In this document: in pieces, positions 35,239-42,517 of the stretch
How the letters are laid out: each line of letters begins with the position of its first letter
Numbering within the stretch: position 1 is the stretch's first letter
Assembly (NCBI GenBank): GCA_963639765.1
Contig: CAVHXA010000009.1
Coordinates: forward strand, 1-64,000
Source: CAVHXA01 sp963639765
GTDB lineage: Bacteria; Bacillota; Clostridia; Oscillospirales; Oscillospiraceae
DNA: 64,000 nt
Direction: 5' to 3'
Translations under genes and position numbers: made by a program
Notes under the pieces: generated by a model
Database searches by the model: none
What the model was told of the DNA's origin: nothing
Seen by the model: the letters and a program-made list of their open reading frames with translations, nothing else

Positions 35239-35247
35239 TCTCCGGCA

Positions 35248-35299
35248 CCGGGGCCTTGCCCCGGACTGTCCTTGGAGAGGGACATGAAAAACTACTACT
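35248..35299 (+). promoter_or_regulatory. TTGGAGAG-loop leader RNA before upp (copy 2)
   Basis: A 7-bp hairpin CCGGGGC/GCCCCGG (35248-35264), a 2-nt linker, then stem TGTCC/GGACA (35267-35284) with the same eight-base loop TTGGAGAG, then A-rich sequence and ACTACTACT (35291-35299), 25 nt before the upp ATG. Against AGCCC/GGGCT in copies 1 and 3, two base pairs change on both sides. Confidence 0.72.
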
Positions 35300-35324
35300 T
35301 CAACAGAACGTAAGGGATTTTATT

Positions 35325-35954
35325 ATGAGTGAGCTGCATGTTGTCAACCATCCGCTGGTCCAGCACAAGCTGACCATTATGCGCAAGAAGGAAACAAACA
35401 ACAAGGATTTTCGTGAGCTGCTTGAGGAAATTACGCTCTTTGTCGGCTGCGAGGCGACCGGAGATTTCCCCACGGTTGAGACGGAAATCGAAACCCCCGT
35501 CTCTGCCATGGTCGGCAAGGAGATGGCCGGCCGTCAGCCTGCAATCATTCCCGTTCTGCGTGCGGGCCTTGGCATGGTCGACGGACTGCTCAGCCTGATG
35601 CCGGCCGCAAAGGTAGGTCACATCGGCCTGTATCGCGACGAAGACACCCACGAACCTGTGCAATATTACTGCAAGCTGCCTATGGATATTGCAGAGCGCA
35701 TGGTTTTTGTGTGTGACCCCATGCTGGCAACCGGCGGCAGCGCCTGCGGAGCCATTACTCTGCTCAAGCGCGCGGGCGTTACAAGAATCCGCCTGGTCTG
35801 CCTGGTCGCGGCGCCCGAGGGCGTGCAGCGTCTGCAGCAGGAGCATCCGGATGTGGATATCTACTGCGCGGCTCTGGATGAAAGGCTCAATGCCGATGCC
35901 TATATTATCCCCGGCCTCGGCGATGCGGGCGACCGGCTCTACGGCACAAAATAA
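35325..35954 (+). CDS. upp: Uracil phosphoribosyltransferase
   Basis: A 209-residue enzyme making UMP from uracil and PRPP. The family N-terminus VVNHPLVQHKLTIMRKKET, VPILRAGLGMVDG-type segment (IPVLRAGLGMVDGLL) and PRPP loop VCDPMLATGGSA are all present, as is the C-terminal GLGDAGDRLYGT. ATG 35325 follows TAAGGGA. It forms a uracil salvage module with pyrR and uraA downstream. Confidence 0.96.
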   Translation: MSELHVVNHPLVQHKLTIMRKKETNNKDFRELLEEITLFVGCEATGDFPTVETEIETPVSAMVGKEMAGRQPAIIPVLRAGLGMVDGLLSLMPAAKVGHIGLYRDEDTHEPVQYYCKLPMDIAERMVFVCDPMLATGGSACGAITLLKRAGVTRIRLVCLVAAPEGVQRLQQEHPDVDIYCAALDERLNADAYIIPGLGDAGDRLYGTK

Positions 35955-35964
35955 AAATAAAACC

Positions 35965-35996
35965 GCAATACCGCACAGTTCTTCTGCGGCGCTGCC
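35965..35996. repeat. Minimal repeat copy / hairpin after upp
   Basis: GCAATACCGCAC ... TGCGGCGCTGCC brings the two family arms together with almost no interior, giving a hairpin followed by AAAAAT. It may act as a 3' end of the upp transcript. Confidence 0.5.
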
Positions 35997-36064
35997 AAAA
36001 ATCCAACTGCCGTCTGCCTTCAAAAGGGCAGGCGGCAAAAAATATGCGGCAGCGGAAAAAACAG

Positions 36065-36093
36065 TTGACGAAAAGCATATGCTGTGCTATTCT
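36065..36093 (+). promoter_or_regulatory. Promoter of pyrR
   Basis: TTGACG at 36065-36070, 17-nt spacer, TATTCT at 36088-36093. The leader to the start codon is about 145 nt. Confidence 0.75.
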
Positions 36094-36107
36094 GTGCGTC
36101 GGATATC

Positions 36108-36217
36108 TTTAAGACGGTGCGGAGTCGCCGACAAGGTGTCAATTGTGATGACAAAATCAAAATGTCATGTTTCCCTGACAAGCCTTGTCTGCAGCCGCAG
36201 ACGGGGTGTTTTTTTAT
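36108..36217 (+). promoter_or_regulatory. pyrR attenuator leader
   Basis: A terminator (CCTTGTCTGC / GCAGACGGGG, 36183-36206, then seven Ts at 36209-36215) precedes pyrR. GACAAGG at 36130-36136 can pair with CCTTGTC at 36183-36189, which would break the terminator. Between them TGTCA and TGACA occur twice each (36137, 36149, 36163, 36176), allowing alternative helices. A GGTG-CGGAGT-CGCC hairpin near the 5' end has a loop one base off the PyrR hexaloop CNGNGA. Together this looks like an antitermination control of pyrR. Confidence 0.7.
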
Positions 36218-36246
36218 GCCCGGAATGCCAAAGGGAGGTATGCCGA

Positions 36247-36801
36247 TTGCAGTATAAGGCCCAGGTCATGAACGCACAGGATATGGATCGTGCTCTGACC
36301 CGAATTGCGCATCAGATCCTCGAAAAAAATCAGGGAACAGCGGGCCTGTGCCTGGTCGGAATCAAAACCCGCGGGGTTCCTCTGGCCGGAATTCTGGCAG
36401 AAAAAATCCGCGCCATCGACGGCACGGAAATTCCTGTGGGTGAGCTGGACATCACACTCTATCGGGACGATCTGTCGAAGCTCTCCGATTCGCCGCGACT
36501 CAACGGCACCAGCATACCGTTTTCGGTAGAGGGAAAAACCGTCATACTGTGTGACGATGTCATCTACACCGGACGCACGGCCAGGGCGGCGCTGGAGGCT
36601 GTGATGAAGCTGGGCAGACCTGCCCGGGTGCAGCTGTTCTGCATGATCGACAGGGGGCATCGCGAGCTGCCGATTCGCCCGGACTACACGGGAAAAAACA
36701 TCCCAACCGCACGAACGGAGGTAGTAGCGGTCAGACTCCGGTCTGTCGACGGTCAGGCAGGGGTACTGCTGTTTGACACGGCAGAAGCCGAATCTACATA
36801 A
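36247..36801 (+). CDS. pyrR: PyrR, pyrimidine regulator / uracil PRTase
   Basis: A 184-residue RNA-binding attenuation protein of the PRTase fold. Family features: YKAQVMNAQDMDRALTRIAHQILEKN at the start, GIKTRGVPLA, VGELDITLYRDDL and the PRPP loop VILCDDVIYTGRTARAAL. The start is best placed at TTG 36247 (AAGGGAGG with 7-8 nt spacing); no in-frame ATG precedes VMNAQ. A terminator lies just upstream. It is flanked by upp and uraA, which both carry the TTGGAGAG-loop leader. Confidence 0.95.
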   Translation: MQYKAQVMNAQDMDRALTRIAHQILEKNQGTAGLCLVGIKTRGVPLAGILAEKIRAIDGTEIPVGELDITLYRDDLSKLSDSPRLNGTSIPFSVEGKTVILCDDVIYTGRTARAALEAVMKLGRPARVQLFCMIDRGHRELPIRPDYTGKNIPTARTEVVAVRLRSVDGQAGVLLFDTAEAEST

Positions 36802-36896
36802 ACCATGGCAGCCGGTACCGGGAAACGGAGCCTTTCCGGAACCGTCCCGCGGCAGGAGCTGCAAACCGGCCCGAAGCAGCGCCTGCAGTATCGCAC

Positions 36897-36945
36897 AGCC
36901 CTTGGAGAGGGGCTTTAAAAACTACTACTCGACAACACAGAGGAG
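36897..36945 (+). promoter_or_regulatory. TTGGAGAG-loop leader RNA before uraA (copy 3)
   Basis: Stem AGCCC/GGGCT (36897-36914) with loop TTGGAGAG, then AAAAACTACTACT with ACTACTACT at 36921-36929, then AGAGGAG at 36939-36945 and ATG 36955. ACTACTC can pair with the GAGGAGT that contains the ribosome site, with one mismatch. The upstream helix is weaker here (CTGCA/TGCAG at about 36859-36887). Confidence 0.72.
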
Positions 36946-36954
36946 TAATACAGC

Positions 36955-38274
36955 ATGAATCTGGTCTATGGCATTAAGGACAAACCCAAATTCGGACAGG
37001 TAATTCTCTTCGCTCTGCAGCAGCTTCTGGCAATCATGGCGGCAACAATCGCCGTACCGACAATTATCGGAAACGGCATGTCACAAACGGCTGCGCTGTT
37101 CGGCGCGGGCGTCGGAACCATCGTCTACCTGCTCTTTACAAAATTCACAAGCCCGGTATTTCTGGGCTCATCGTTTGCGTTTCTGGGCTCCATGGCCACA
37201 GCCTTTGCGGGTGCTGTCTCTCTTCAGGCGGGCTATGCAGGCCTGATCATCGGCGCTGTTTTTGCCGGCCTCGTATATGTGGTTATCGCCGTTGTGGTCC
37301 GGCTGTGCGGTGTAAAATGGATTGACGTGATTATGCCTGCCGTGGTTATCGGGCCAACCGTTGCCATCATCGGGCTTTCGCTGGCGGGCAATGCCATCAG
37401 CGATCTGTGCTCTCCTGCAGTAGAGGGCGGCAGCCCCTATGTGTGCATTCTCTGCGGACTGATCACACTTGGCGTTACCATGGTCTGCTCGGTTTTCGGT
37501 AAGCGCATGCTGAAGATGATCCCGTTCATCATCGGAATTCTGGCCGGATATGTGGTTGCCTCGATTTTTACCCTCATCGGCAACGCAACCGGCAACGCCG
37601 ACCTCCAGATTGTCAATTTCGCCCTGTTTGAAAGCATCCAGTGGATCCCCGACTTTACCTTTGTCGAGGCGGCCAACGGCTTTGCCGAGATCGACGGCAG
37701 CTATCTTGCTACCATCGCCGTAGCCTATGTACCGGTTGCCTTTGTGGTTTTTGCCGAGCATATTGCCGACCACAAAAACCTCTCGTCCATCATCGATGTT
37801 GACCTCCTCACAAAGCCCGGCCTGCATCGCACCCTTCTGGGCGACGGTGTCGGCTCTATCGCGGGGGCCCTGTTCGGAGGCTGCCCCAACACCACCTATG
37901 GCGAGTCCATCGGCTGCGTGGCCATTTCCGGCAATGCTTCTGTCGTTACCATTCTGGCTACAGCTATTCTTGCCATGGTTATTTCCTTCTTCGGCCCGTT
38001 CGCTACCTTCCTGGCCACGATTCCAAGCTGCGTAATGGGCGGTGTGTGCGTTTCGCTGTATGGCTTTATTGCGGTTTCCGGCCTGAAAATGATTCAGCAG
38101 GTTGACCTCAACGAAAACCGCAACCTCTTTGTGGTCTGTGTGATCCTGATTGCGGGTGTTGGCGGCATGACCGTCTCCTTTGGCGAGGTTACCATCACCG
38201 AGGTTGCCTGCGCATTGATTCTGGGCATTCTCACAAACGTTCTGCTCAGCGGAAAGGACAAAAACAAGGCCTGA
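36955..38274 (+). CDS. uraA: Uracil permease (NCS2 family)
   Basis: A 439-residue nucleobase-cation symporter with about twelve to fourteen membrane segments. The NCS2 signature region is visible (GGCPNTTYGESIGCVAISGNASV) as is the opening QVILFALQQLLAIMAATIAVPTIIG. It imports uracil, which upp converts to UMP. AGAGGAG precedes the ATG. It follows pyrR and is preceded by leader copy 3, so translation is probably controlled there. Confidence 0.95.
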   Translation: MNLVYGIKDKPKFGQVILFALQQLLAIMAATIAVPTIIGNGMSQTAALFGAGVGTIVYLLFTKFTSPVFLGSSFAFLGSMATAFAGAVSLQAGYAGLIIGAVFAGLVYVVIAVVVRLCGVKWIDVIMPAVVIGPTVAIIGLSLAGNAISDLCSPAVEGGSPYVCILCGLITLGVTMVCSVFGKRMLKMIPFIIGILAGYVVASIFTLIGNATGNADLQIVNFALFESIQWIPDFTFVEAANGFAEIDGSYLATIAVAYVPVAFVVFAEHIADHKNLSSIIDVDLLTKPGLHRTLLGDGVGSIAGALFGGCPNTTYGESIGCVAISGNASVVTILATAILAMVISFFGPFATFLATIPSCVMGGVCVSLYGFIAVSGLKMIQQVDLNENRNLFVVCVILIAGVGGMTVSFGEVTITEVACALILGILTNVLLSGKDKNKA

Positions 38275-38439
38275 CGCTACAGCAAAAAGACGACCAACAG
38301 TCTCTTGCCGGCCTTTCTGCCGGTCTGTGCGGCGCATCCTGCAAAAACACCTGCTGCATGCTTCGCTATTTTCGGCCATATGGTCTGATGATTCCGACAA
38401 AGCAAAAGGCAGTACGGTACGCTTCATCAGAATAAATGT

Positions 38440-38492
38440 GTTCCCTGCGTAAAGGACGGAATATCGATTCACCTTATACGCAGGGAATTTTG
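38440..38492 (+). terminator. Terminator of uraA
   Basis: GTTCCCTGCGTA pairs with TACGCAGGGAAT across a 26-nt loop, followed by TTTTGCACTTTTT. Confidence 0.75.
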
Positions 38493-38538
38493 CACTTTTT
38501 ATGTGCTGCAAGCCCTGAGCGGAAAATGTGAAAAACAG

Positions 38539-38567
38539 TTGACGCTAGTGCAATAAAGCGTTAAAAT
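38539..38567 (+). promoter_or_regulatory. Promoter of the APC permease operon
   Basis: TTGACG at 38539-38544, 17-nt spacer, TAAAAT at 38562-38567. Confidence 0.78.
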
Positions 38568-38606
38568 GGATAAAATTCGCATTATTATGCATTAGGAGTG
38601 AAAGCA

Positions 38607-40028
38607 GTGGAAAACAAAATGGAAAAACGCTATGGCCTTCCAACGGCTATTTCCATGGTCATTGGAATCGTAATCGGCTCCGGCGTATTTATCAAGGGAG
38701 GAAAGGTCCTCAGCCTCACCGGCGGAAACCTGCTGCAGGGCATTGCGGTTGTCGGACTGGTTGGCCTGATCTGCATTATCTGCTCGCTGGTTTTTGCCGA
38801 GCTGGGCAGCAAATACGAAAAGGTCAACGGTGTGGTTGACTATGCAGAGGTTGCTCTTGGACCGAAATACGCATATTATGTCGGGTGGTTCATGACCACC
38901 ATCTACACTCCCGCACTTTGCGCGATACTGGCCTTTTTTGCGGCCATGATGTTCCTGCAGCTCTTCGGCATTGCGGCCATTGATTTTTCAACAGCCACAA
39001 TCAACCCGGTTGCCATCGGCGTCGGCGCATCATTCCTGATGCTTGGCTATGGTGTCAATACGCTCAGCCCCAAGCTCGCCGGCAGGCTTCAGGTCAGCAT
39101 GACGGTAATCAAGCTCATTCCCCTGATTCTGATGGGTGTGGTCGGCACCATTGTCGGACTGGCTCGCGGTACGACACTCGATGTAATCAACTATGTGAAC
39201 ACATCGGCCTATACGCCCGTTCCCGGAGGATTTTTCAAGGCGGTTGTCGGGTTTGCCTTCTCCTATGAGGGTTGGATTCTGGCTACATCCATCAACGCCG
39301 AGCTGAAAAACGCAAAGCGGAACCTTCCTCTTGCTCTGACCATCGGCGCTCTTGCCACCACGGTGATCTATGCACTGTATATTTTCTCCATGAGTGTTGT
39401 AGGCGATGTAGACACCATCATCAGCACCTGGCCCTTTGGCGAAACGCTGGCTCGGATCGCTTTTTCCGAGGTATTCGGCACAGTGGTCGGAACGGTGGTT
39501 TATGTATTTGTAACCATCAGCTGCCTGGGCACAATGAACGGCCTGATCATGGCTTCGTGCCGCGGTCTTTATGCCCTGTCTGCGCGCGGCCTCGGCCCTG
39601 CGCCCGAGTTCTTCGGAAACGTTGACAGCCAGAACAACTTCTCCATCAAATCCGCCGTATTCGGCATGATGACGGGCGGCTTCTGGTATGGCTGGACAGT
39701 TATGATGTGGATGGGCGGCCCGGATATGTTCGGCGCCGTGCACAACTGCGCATGGCTGGCCTGGGAACCCGACGAAATCGGGATCATCTGCCTGTATATC
39801 ATGTATATCCCCATGATGATCGGCCTGATGGTCAAGGCAAAGGAAATGAATCCTGTCAAGCGCTTTGTTTTGCCGAGCCTGGGCCTGCTGTGCTGCCTGT
39901 TTTTTGCCTATGCCATCTGGAACGGTTATGGCTTTGAGCGGTGTGTCGGCTTTTTCATTTTCTTTCTCGTGGTGGAATTCATTGGTTTTCTGGTTAAAAA
40001 TGCCGGCCACAGAAACAGGAAGAAATAA
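38607..40028 (+). CDS. APC family amino acid permease
   Basis: A 473-residue transporter with about twelve membrane segments. The substrate-binding helix 1 motif is GIVIGSGVFIKGGKVLS, and VVGFAFSYEGWILATSINAELKNAKRNLPLA matches the helix 6 region of LAT-type members. GTG 38607 (AGGAG with 8-nt spacing) is preferred; GTG 38598 overlaps the ribosome site and ATG 38619 is too far. Substrate is unknown. It is followed by the HD protein after 8 nt. Confidence 0.9.
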   Translation: MENKMEKRYGLPTAISMVIGIVIGSGVFIKGGKVLSLTGGNLLQGIAVVGLVGLICIICSLVFAELGSKYEKVNGVVDYAEVALGPKYAYYVGWFMTTIYTPALCAILAFFAAMMFLQLFGIAAIDFSTATINPVAIGVGASFLMLGYGVNTLSPKLAGRLQVSMTVIKLIPLILMGVVGTIVGLARGTTLDVINYVNTSAYTPVPGGFFKAVVGFAFSYEGWILATSINAELKNAKRNLPLALTIGALATTVIYALYIFSMSVVGDVDTIISTWPFGETLARIAFSEVFGTVVGTVVYVFVTISCLGTMNGLIMASCRGLYALSARGLGPAPEFFGNVDSQNNFSIKSAVFGMMTGGFWYGWTVMMWMGGPDMFGAVHNCAWLAWEPDEIGIICLYIMYIPMMIGLMVKAKEMNPVKRFVLPSLGLLCCLFFAYAIWNGYGFERCVGFFIFFLVVEFIGFLVKNAGHRNRKK

Positions 40029-40036
40029 GTCACGCC

Positions 40037-40624
40037 ATGACGCAGCGCGAACTGATCAGCTTTATGGCTCTGGCGGAAAAGCTGAAATGCCGGACACGGC
40101 ACAGCTGGACATCTACAGGGCGTCGCGAAAGCGTGGCGGAGCACAGCTGGCGGCTTAGCCTGATGTCTCTGCTGCTGCAGAGGGAATTCCCGGATCTGGA
40201 CATGAACAGAGTAACCGCGATGTGCCTCGTTCACGATCTGGGTGAGGCAATTACCGGCGATATTCCGTCCTTTGACAAGACACAGGAAGACGAGGATCAC
40301 GAACGGCAGGCTGTTTCAGAGCTCCTGTCCGCCCTGCCGCAGGATACGTCCCGGCAGCTTTCGGCCCTGTTTGAAGAAATTTTCGCCTGTCATACGCCGG
40401 AGGCCCATCTGTTTCATGCACTCGACAGACTGGAGGCTGTAATGAGCCACAATGAGGCACCGCTCTCTACCTGGATTCCCCTCGAATACAGTGAAAACCT
40501 GACCTATGGTCAGCAGCAGGCCGAATTTTTCGCCTGGACAGCGGCTCTGCGGCAGGAGCTTTATTCCGACAGCGTGCGGAAGATTGCACAGTGCAACTGC
40601 GCAGACGCTGCAGAGGACGGCTGA
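40037..40624 (+). CDS. HD domain phosphohydrolase (YfbR/HDDC2-like)
   Basis: A 195-residue HD-fold protein. The metal ligands are in RRESVAEHSWR (His) and VHDLGEAITGDIP (His-Asp), followed by HERQAVSELL and a later Asp near ALDRLEA. This layout is that of the HD_3 5'-deoxynucleotidases such as YfbR, which remove phosphate from dNMPs. A nucleotide pool role would suit the pyrimidine genes nearby, but substrate is inferred. Confidence 0.85.
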   Translation: MTQRELISFMALAEKLKCRTRHSWTSTGRRESVAEHSWRLSLMSLLLQREFPDLDMNRVTAMCLVHDLGEAITGDIPSFDKTQEDEDHERQAVSELLSALPQDTSRQLSALFEEIFACHTPEAHLFHALDRLEAVMSHNEAPLSTWIPLEYSENLTYGQQQAEFFAWTAALRQELYSDSVRKIAQCNCADAAEDG

Positions 40625-40625
40625 A

Positions 40626-42275
40626 ATGGACGCACCCGGCAGATACAGCGTCTGGATGAATAATCGCGATATCGACGATGAAACGCACCGGCAGCTGGCG
40701 ACAATGTCCGACGCGCAGATACAGGAACATTTTTCAGCCGAACTGGATTTTGGAACAGCAGGGATCCGCGGCCGCATGGGCGTGGGCACCGGCTTTATGA
40801 ATTCCTATGTTGTGCGGCGTGCAGCGGCGGGGCTGGCCCGTTTGCTGACAGAACAAAAAAAGGAACGGCAGGGCGTGGTGATTGCTTATGACACGCGCTG
40901 CAACAGCTCAGATTTTGCGAATGCCGCAGCACGGACGATCTGTGCTGCGGGTGTTCGTGTTCATATATTCCGTGAGCCGGCAGCCACGCCGCTTCTATGC
41001 TTTGCCCTGGTTCGCCTTGGGGCTGCGGCCGGCATTGTCATTACGGCCAGTCACAATACGTCTGACTGCAACGGATTTAAGGTATTCGACCATACCGGCT
41101 GCCAGCTGGATATACAGAAGGCTGCGCAGCTGGCTGAGGCTATGCGGGAATGCTCCTATACACCGCCCATGCAGTCCGAAGAGTCCGCATACAATACCGG
41201 TATGCTGCAGAGCGTAAAGCCGCAGATGATAGGGGCTTTCCTTCAAGCGGCATCCTGCCGGGCGCGGATGACGGACACGGAGACAAAACGGCGGCTGCAC
41301 ATAGTATACACGCCGCTGCACGGAACGGGAGCAGCGCTTGTGCCCACACTTTTATACGGACAGGGCTATACGAGCCTGACAGCCGTAGAGGCACAGATGA
41401 TTCCGGACGGCCGATTTCCAACGGTAAAGACACCCAATCCGGAGGTGCCGGAGACACTGGAAATGGCTATCGGACAGGCACGGTCCGAACGGGCCGATCT
41501 GGTTCTTGCAACCGATCCGGACTGCGACCGCGTATGCGCTGCGGCTGCAGACAGCAGCGGCATCTGGCGGCAGATCACAGGAAGTGAGCTGGGCGGCCTG
41601 CTGCTGGATTATCTGAGTGAACGCGGGAAAACGGCTGACCCTATTGCCATTACCACCGTTGTGACAGGGGGTCTGGGGCCTGCTCTGGCGGCCGTTCGCG
41701 GCATGGAGCTGCGCAAAACGCTTACGGGATTCAAGCATATCGGCGCCGAGCTCAACCGCATGACGGACAGCGAGCGCAGCCGCTTTTTGCTGGGCTACGA
41801 AGAAAGCTGCGGCTACCTTATCGGCAGCACGGCCCGCGACAAGGATGCAGCCACCGCAGCTCTTGTCGTGTGCGAAATGGCAGCATATTATAAGGCGCAG
41901 GGCCTGACTCTGCCGGACCGGCTGAGGCAGCTTCATGTATTGTGCGGCTGGCCGCTTGAAAAAACACGCAGTATTTCGTTTGCGGGCGCGAATGGCGGGC
42001 GGAGGATGATTGACCTGATGCAGCGCATTGGCCGGAATATGTCGGTCAGACAGGATTGCTGCCGCGTTCTGGATTATCGAGTCGGGATCGATAATCTGCC
42101 GCCGGCCGATTTGATCAGGATCTGTTTTTCCGACGGAAGCTGGCTGGCTGTGCGGCCATCCGGGACCGAGCCGAGGCTCAAGCTGTATTTTTCGGTAAAT
42201 GCTTCAACACGGCAGCTTGCACAGAGCAGACTGCATGCGCTTGAGACCGCAGTCGAGATCATTCTGCAGGAATGA
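40626..42275 (+). CDS. Phosphoglucomutase/phosphomannomutase
   Basis: A 549-residue alpha-D-phosphohexomutase. The N-terminal GTAGIRGRMGVGTGFMN, the phosphoserine loop TASHNTSDCNGFKVF, the metal loop ATDPDCDRV (Asp-x-Asp-x-Asp), the sugar loop GYEESCGYL and the phosphate-binding RPSGTEPRLK are all visible. Both the DPDCDR and the HNTSDC loops have Cys or Thr where most relatives have Ala or Pro, a mild oddity. ATG 40626 directly follows the HD-gene stop; no good ribosome site of its own, suggesting coupling. Confidence 0.92.
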   Translation: MDAPGRYSVWMNNRDIDDETHRQLATMSDAQIQEHFSAELDFGTAGIRGRMGVGTGFMNSYVVRRAAAGLARLLTEQKKERQGVVIAYDTRCNSSDFANAAARTICAAGVRVHIFREPAATPLLCFALVRLGAAAGIVITASHNTSDCNGFKVFDHTGCQLDIQKAAQLAEAMRECSYTPPMQSEESAYNTGMLQSVKPQMIGAFLQAASCRARMTDTETKRRLHIVYTPLHGTGAALVPTLLYGQGYTSLTAVEAQMIPDGRFPTVKTPNPEVPETLEMAIGQARSERADLVLATDPDCDRVCAAAADSSGIWRQITGSELGGLLLDYLSERGKTADPIAITTVVTGGLGPALAAVRGMELRKTLTGFKHIGAELNRMTDSERSRFLLGYEESCGYLIGSTARDKDAATAALVVCEMAAYYKAQGLTLPDRLRQLHVLCGWPLEKTRSISFAGANGGRRMIDLMQRIGRNMSVRQDCCRVLDYRVGIDNLPPADLIRICFSDGSWLAVRPSGTEPRLKLYFSVNASTRQLAQSRLHALETAVEIILQE

Positions 42276-42345
42276 CGGCATCACGAAACTTCTGCAAAAC
42301 TGCTGCAAAAGGCGGCTTCGGCACAGACGCTTCTTTGAACAGAAG

Positions 42346-42391
42346 AAAAACAGCGGGAGACAACACAAAAATCCGTGGAGTCTCCCGCTGA
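42346..42391 (-). terminator. Terminator between phosphohexomutase and FAD gene
   Basis: CAGCGGGAGAC (42350-42361) pairs with GTCTCCCGCTG (42379-42390). On the minus strand it is followed by TTTTTC, which suits the flavoprotein transcript. Confidence 0.78.
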
Positions 42392-42517
42392 AATATTATG
42401 CTGATTTTCAAGTCGGTCCGGGCTGCAGCGCAGCCGTCTGTTTGCGTATAGAAAAAGCAGACGGATCAATTCCAAACAGAAACAACAGCTGCGTGCAGAC
42501 AGCTTTTTATTGCTGCT

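Larger units (their letters stand above)
38275..38606. other. Intergenic region uraA to APC permease
   Basis: No gene is seen. It holds the uraA terminator at 38440-38492 and the permease promoter at 38539-38567. The rest (38275-38439) shows no motif I can name. Confidence 0.55.

Noticed and set aside
36804..36918. A 37-codon upstream reading frame ending TALGEGL before uraA, with a similar ending before 18118
   Set aside because: The shared peptide end follows from the conserved RNA; in the upp copy the same frame has no stop, and the stem changes are compensatory in RNA but not synonymous.
36897..36955. PreQ1-I riboswitch, because of the A-rich AAAAACTA string after a hairpin
   Set aside because: The loop sequence and length do not fit preQ1-I, and the downstream genes are uracil genes with no queuosine link.
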